From Apibacter raozihei (GTDB lineage: Bacteria; Bacteroidota; Bacteroidia; Flavobacteriales; Weeksellaceae), in contig NZ_CP034930.1 of the NCBI RefSeq assembly GCF_004014855.1, positions 1,178,001-1,242,000 of the forward strand: a stretch of 64,000 bases of DNA, written 5' to 3'. How positions within the stretch are numbered: position 1 is the first letter of the stretch; each line of letters opens with the position of its first letter. The notes beneath the pieces were generated by a model. It did not search any database and was not told where the DNA came from. It worked only from the letters and a program-made list of their open reading frames with translations. Positions 61,896-64,000 of this stretch are shown piece after piece. Made by a program: the position numbers and the translations under genes.

Positions 61896-62135
61896 ATGTC
61901 TGACATTACATCAAGAGTAAAAGCTATCATCGTTGACAAATTAGGAGTAGATGAAAGCGAAGTTACACCAGAAGCAAGTTTTACAAATGACTTGGGGGCT
62001 GATTCATTAGACACAGTAGAATTAATCATGGAGTTTGAAAAAGAATTTGACATTCAAATCCCAGATGACCAAGCAGAAAAAATTTCAACTGTTGGTCAAG
62101 CCATTTCTTATATTGAAGAAGTAAACAAACAATAA
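61896..62135 (+). CDS. acpP: Acyl carrier protein
   Basis: A 79-residue acidic protein, the housekeeping carrier for type II fatty-acid synthesis. Ser37 in [16 protein letters not shown] is the phosphopantetheine site, and the rest ([24 protein letters not shown]) is typical. It starts an acpP-fabF-rnc operon, with fabF 27 bases downstream. Confidence 0.97.
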   Translation: MSDITSRVKAIIVDKLGVDESEVTPEASFTNDLGADSLDTVELIMEFEKEFDIQIPDDQAEKISTVGQAISYIEEVNKQ

Positions 62136-62162
62136 TTTACACAAAGACATTAAAGTAAAAGT

Positions 62163-63413
62163 ATGGCTTTAAAACGAGTAGTGGTAACTGGACTTGGTGC
62201 AATAACACCTATCGGTAATAATTTCCAGGAATATAGGAAAGCCTTATTAGAAGGTGTAAGTGGAGCAGGTCCAATTACTCTATTTGACGCAACTAATTTT
62301 AAAACAAAATTTGCTTGTGAATTAAAACAATACAATCCTGAAGACTATTTTGAAAGAAAAGATGTACGTAAATATGATCGTTGCGCACAGTTTGGAATGA
62401 TATCTTCAAAAGAAGCAGTAAAGGATAGTAAACTATTGGAATATTCTGATCTGAACAAAGCCCGTGTAGGGGTAGTTTGGGGATCAGGAATAGGGGGTTT
62501 AAATACATTCGAGCAGGAAGTGTCTACCTACGCTTTAGGTAACGGAATTCCTCGATTTAATCCTTTCTTTATTCCTAAAATGATTGCAGATATGACTCCG
62601 GGTCTTATTTCTATGGAATACGGATTTATGGGGCCAAATTATGCAACTGTATCTGCATGTGCATCGTCTTCTAATGCAATGATTGATTCTTTGATGCTTA
62701 TCCGGTTAGGTAAAGCAGATGCAATCGTTACCGGAGGTTCCGAGGCAGCTATATGTGCAAGTGGAGTAGGAGGGTTTAATGCCCTGCACGCCATGTCTAC
62801 AAGGAATGATGATCCGGCAACAGCTTCCCGGCCTTTTGATAAAGACAGGGATGGATTCGTTCTTGGGGAAGGTTCCGGAACACTTATTTTAGAAGAATAC
62901 GAACACGCAGTTAAAAGAGGAGCAACTATTTATGCTGAAATAGTGGGCGGGGGCTTAAGTGCCGATGCTTATCACATGACAGCGCCTCATCCCGAAGGCT
63001 TGGGAGCATATAATGTAATGAAAAATGCAATTGAAGATGCCGGTATATCCCTGACTGATATAGACCATATCAATGTTCATGGAACATCAACTCCGCTAGG
63101 AGATTTAGCAGAATCAAAAGCAATCTTAAAATTATTTGGAGAACATTCATATAAAATCCAGATAAATTCCACAAAATCAATGACCGGTCACTTATTGGGT
63201 GCAGCGGGTGCTATAGAAGCTTTAGCTTGTGTAATTGCTGTAAAAGAAAATATAGTAGCACCTACCATCAATCATTTTACAGATGATGAAGATTTTGACC
63301 CTAAATTAGATTTTACCTTCAACAAAGCAAAAGAGAAGGAAGTTAAATATGCAATGAGTAATACTTTCGGTTTCGGTGGCCACAATGCATGTGTTATTTT
63401 AAAGAAATTTTAA
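62163..63413 (+). CDS. fabF: 3-oxoacyl-ACP synthase II
   Basis: A 416-residue KAS II. Catalytic residues are the Cys in TVSACASSSNAM (about 165), the His in INVHGTSTPLGD and the His in KSMTGHLLGAAG, with the C-terminal NTFGFGGHNACVILKKF. It elongates acyl chains carried by the adjacent AcpP. Length is standard. Confidence 0.97.
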   Translation: MALKRVVVTGLGAITPIGNNFQEYRKALLEGVSGAGPITLFDATNFKTKFACELKQYNPEDYFERKDVRKYDRCAQFGMISSKEAVKDSKLLEYSDLNKARVGVVWGSGIGGLNTFEQEVSTYALGNGIPRFNPFFIPKMIADMTPGLISMEYGFMGPNYATVSACASSSNAMIDSLMLIRLGKADAIVTGGSEAAICASGVGGFNALHAMSTRNDDPATASRPFDKDRDGFVLGEGSGTLILEEYEHAVKRGATIYAEIVGGGLSADAYHMTAPHPEGLGAYNVMKNAIEDAGISLTDIDHINVHGTSTPLGDLAESKAILKLFGEHSYKIQINSTKSMTGHLLGAAGAIEALACVIAVKENIVAPTINHFTDDEDFDPKLDFTFNKAKEKEVKYAMSNTFGFGGHNACVILKKF

Positions 63414-63437
63414 AATAAGATAGAATAACGTAACTTA

Positions 63438-64000
63438 ATGACTGCTATTTGGAAAAAAATACTTTTCCGTTCAAATTTATTGAAGCAGAGTTCTGATAAC
63501 AAAGAGGAAGAAGTTTTCAGAAAACAAATAGAAAATCTGATAGGTTATAAGCCTTCTAATTTAGGAGTTTTTTATGAATGCTTTACTCATTCTTCAGTAA
63601 ATAACAATGATAATAAGAACTTTGAAAGGCTTGAGTTCTTAGGAGATTCCATACTATCAAGTATAGTATCGGATTATTTGTACCATCAAGCACCGGATAA
63701 AAAAGAAGGCTACCTTACCCAAATGAGATCTAAAATGGTCAATAGAAAAACACTAAATGTTTTGGGTAACGAATTAAAATTATCATCATATCTTCAAAAA
63801 AGACAAAATACAAGCTTAGGCGAAAATATCAACGGGAATTTATATGAAGCCTTAGTTGGCGGAATATATATTGATGGAGGATTCGAAGCTTGCCGGGATT
63901 TTATAAGTGAAACTTTAATTAAACAAGAAGATTTTGAACAACTGGAAAAAAGAGTTACCAGTTATAAAAGTCTGATAATTGAATGGGCTCAAAAAAATAA
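63438..64000 (+). CDS. rnc: Ribonuclease III, N-terminal part (partial)
   Basis: The gene begins with ATG at 63438, 24 bases after fabF, and runs off the right edge after 187 codons. The RNase III signature FERLEFLGDSILSSIVSDYL lies at about 62-81, preceded by FTHSSVNNN and followed by GYLTQMRSKMVNRKTL and LYEALVGGIYIDGGF, the acidic catalytic region. The double-stranded RNA-binding domain begins near the end of the window (VTSYKSLIIEWAQKN). It processes rRNA and structured RNAs. The acpP-fabF-rnc order is common in bacteria. Confidence 0.93.
   Translation, partial: MTAIWKKILFRSNLLKQSSDNKEEEVFRKQIENLIGYKPSNLGVFYECFTHSSVNNNDNKNFERLEFLGDSILSSIVSDYLYHQAPDKKEGYLTQMRSKMVNRKTLNVLGNELKLSSYLQKRQNTSLGENINGNLYEALVGGIYIDGGFEACRDFISETLIKQEDFEQLEKRVTSYKSLIIEWAQKN

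Noticed and set aside
1-64000. tRNA, rRNA, CRISPR arrays and insertion sequences
   Set aside because: Reading both strands, I saw no tRNA T-arm pattern with flanking acceptor pairing, no rRNA segments, no regularly spaced repeats and no transposase-like frames. Small tRNAs could be missed by eye.

Overview
The window is chromosomal DNA from a low-GC member of the Bacteroidota, class Flavobacteriia (Weeksellaceae-like; the genus is a guess I cannot settle). The evidence is a PorT-type protein of the type IX secretion system, a protein with a T9SS sorting domain, single-domain LpxH, small pabA/pabB/pabC-type folate genes, paired zapA and RNase Y genes with a 6S-type RNA between them, and many Bacteroidota promoters of the form TAnnTTTG (-7), some with TTG 19-21 bases upstream (-33). 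Most of the window is housekeeping DNA with short gaps and strong rho-independent terminators.

Layout. 1-9.1 kb: rlmN (partial)-queA, a META-domain lipoprotein, a GH25 lysozyme, a phosphate-type porin, yicC-gmk, and a KAS III-like enzyme followed by a membrane metallophosphoesterase. 9.1-13.1 kb: menG, porT, a ZapB-like coiled-coil gene, zapA, 6S-type RNA and rny. 13.2-19.2 kb: divergent pabA and pabB-pabC, pdxA, ribE, and a TolC-family protein with a long disordered tail. 19.2-24.5 kb: a candidate small RNA, clpB, and a compact CI/Cro-like switch made of two S24-type repressor paralogues and a divergent 75-residue protein with matching palindromes. 24.6-31.2 kb: a membrane-anchored MutS-like ATPase, a WYL regulator, a DinB protein, lon and a tiny T9SS cargo. 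31.3-37.1 kb: an acyl carrier protein/acetyltransferase/polysaccharide deacetylase operon, comFC, queD-lpxH, a thioesterase, an HU-like protein and a Crp/Fnr regulator. 37.5-43.3 kb: lepA, a YeiH-type transporter with a palindromic operator, carbonic anhydrase, DoxX and a decayed DUF3667 gene. 43.5-49.1 kb: pyrB-carA-carB behind a leader that contains a terminator hairpin. 49.7-56 kb: a 1,899-residue repetitive surface protein and a small companion sharing its C-terminal module. 56.1-64 kb: aldehyde dehydrogenase, an LTA-synthase-like sulfatase, a 3'-5' exonuclease, a HAD phosphatase, acpP-fabF and the start of rnc.

The most interesting non-routine items are the isolated CI/Cro-like switch in which one repressor has lost both residues of its protease dyad, the pyrBcarAB attenuator-like leader, the candidate small RNA upstream of tolC, the ACP-GNAT-deacetylase operon, the TolC tail repeats, and the pseudogene with several lesions. 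No insertion sequence, CRISPR array, tRNA or rRNA gene was seen.
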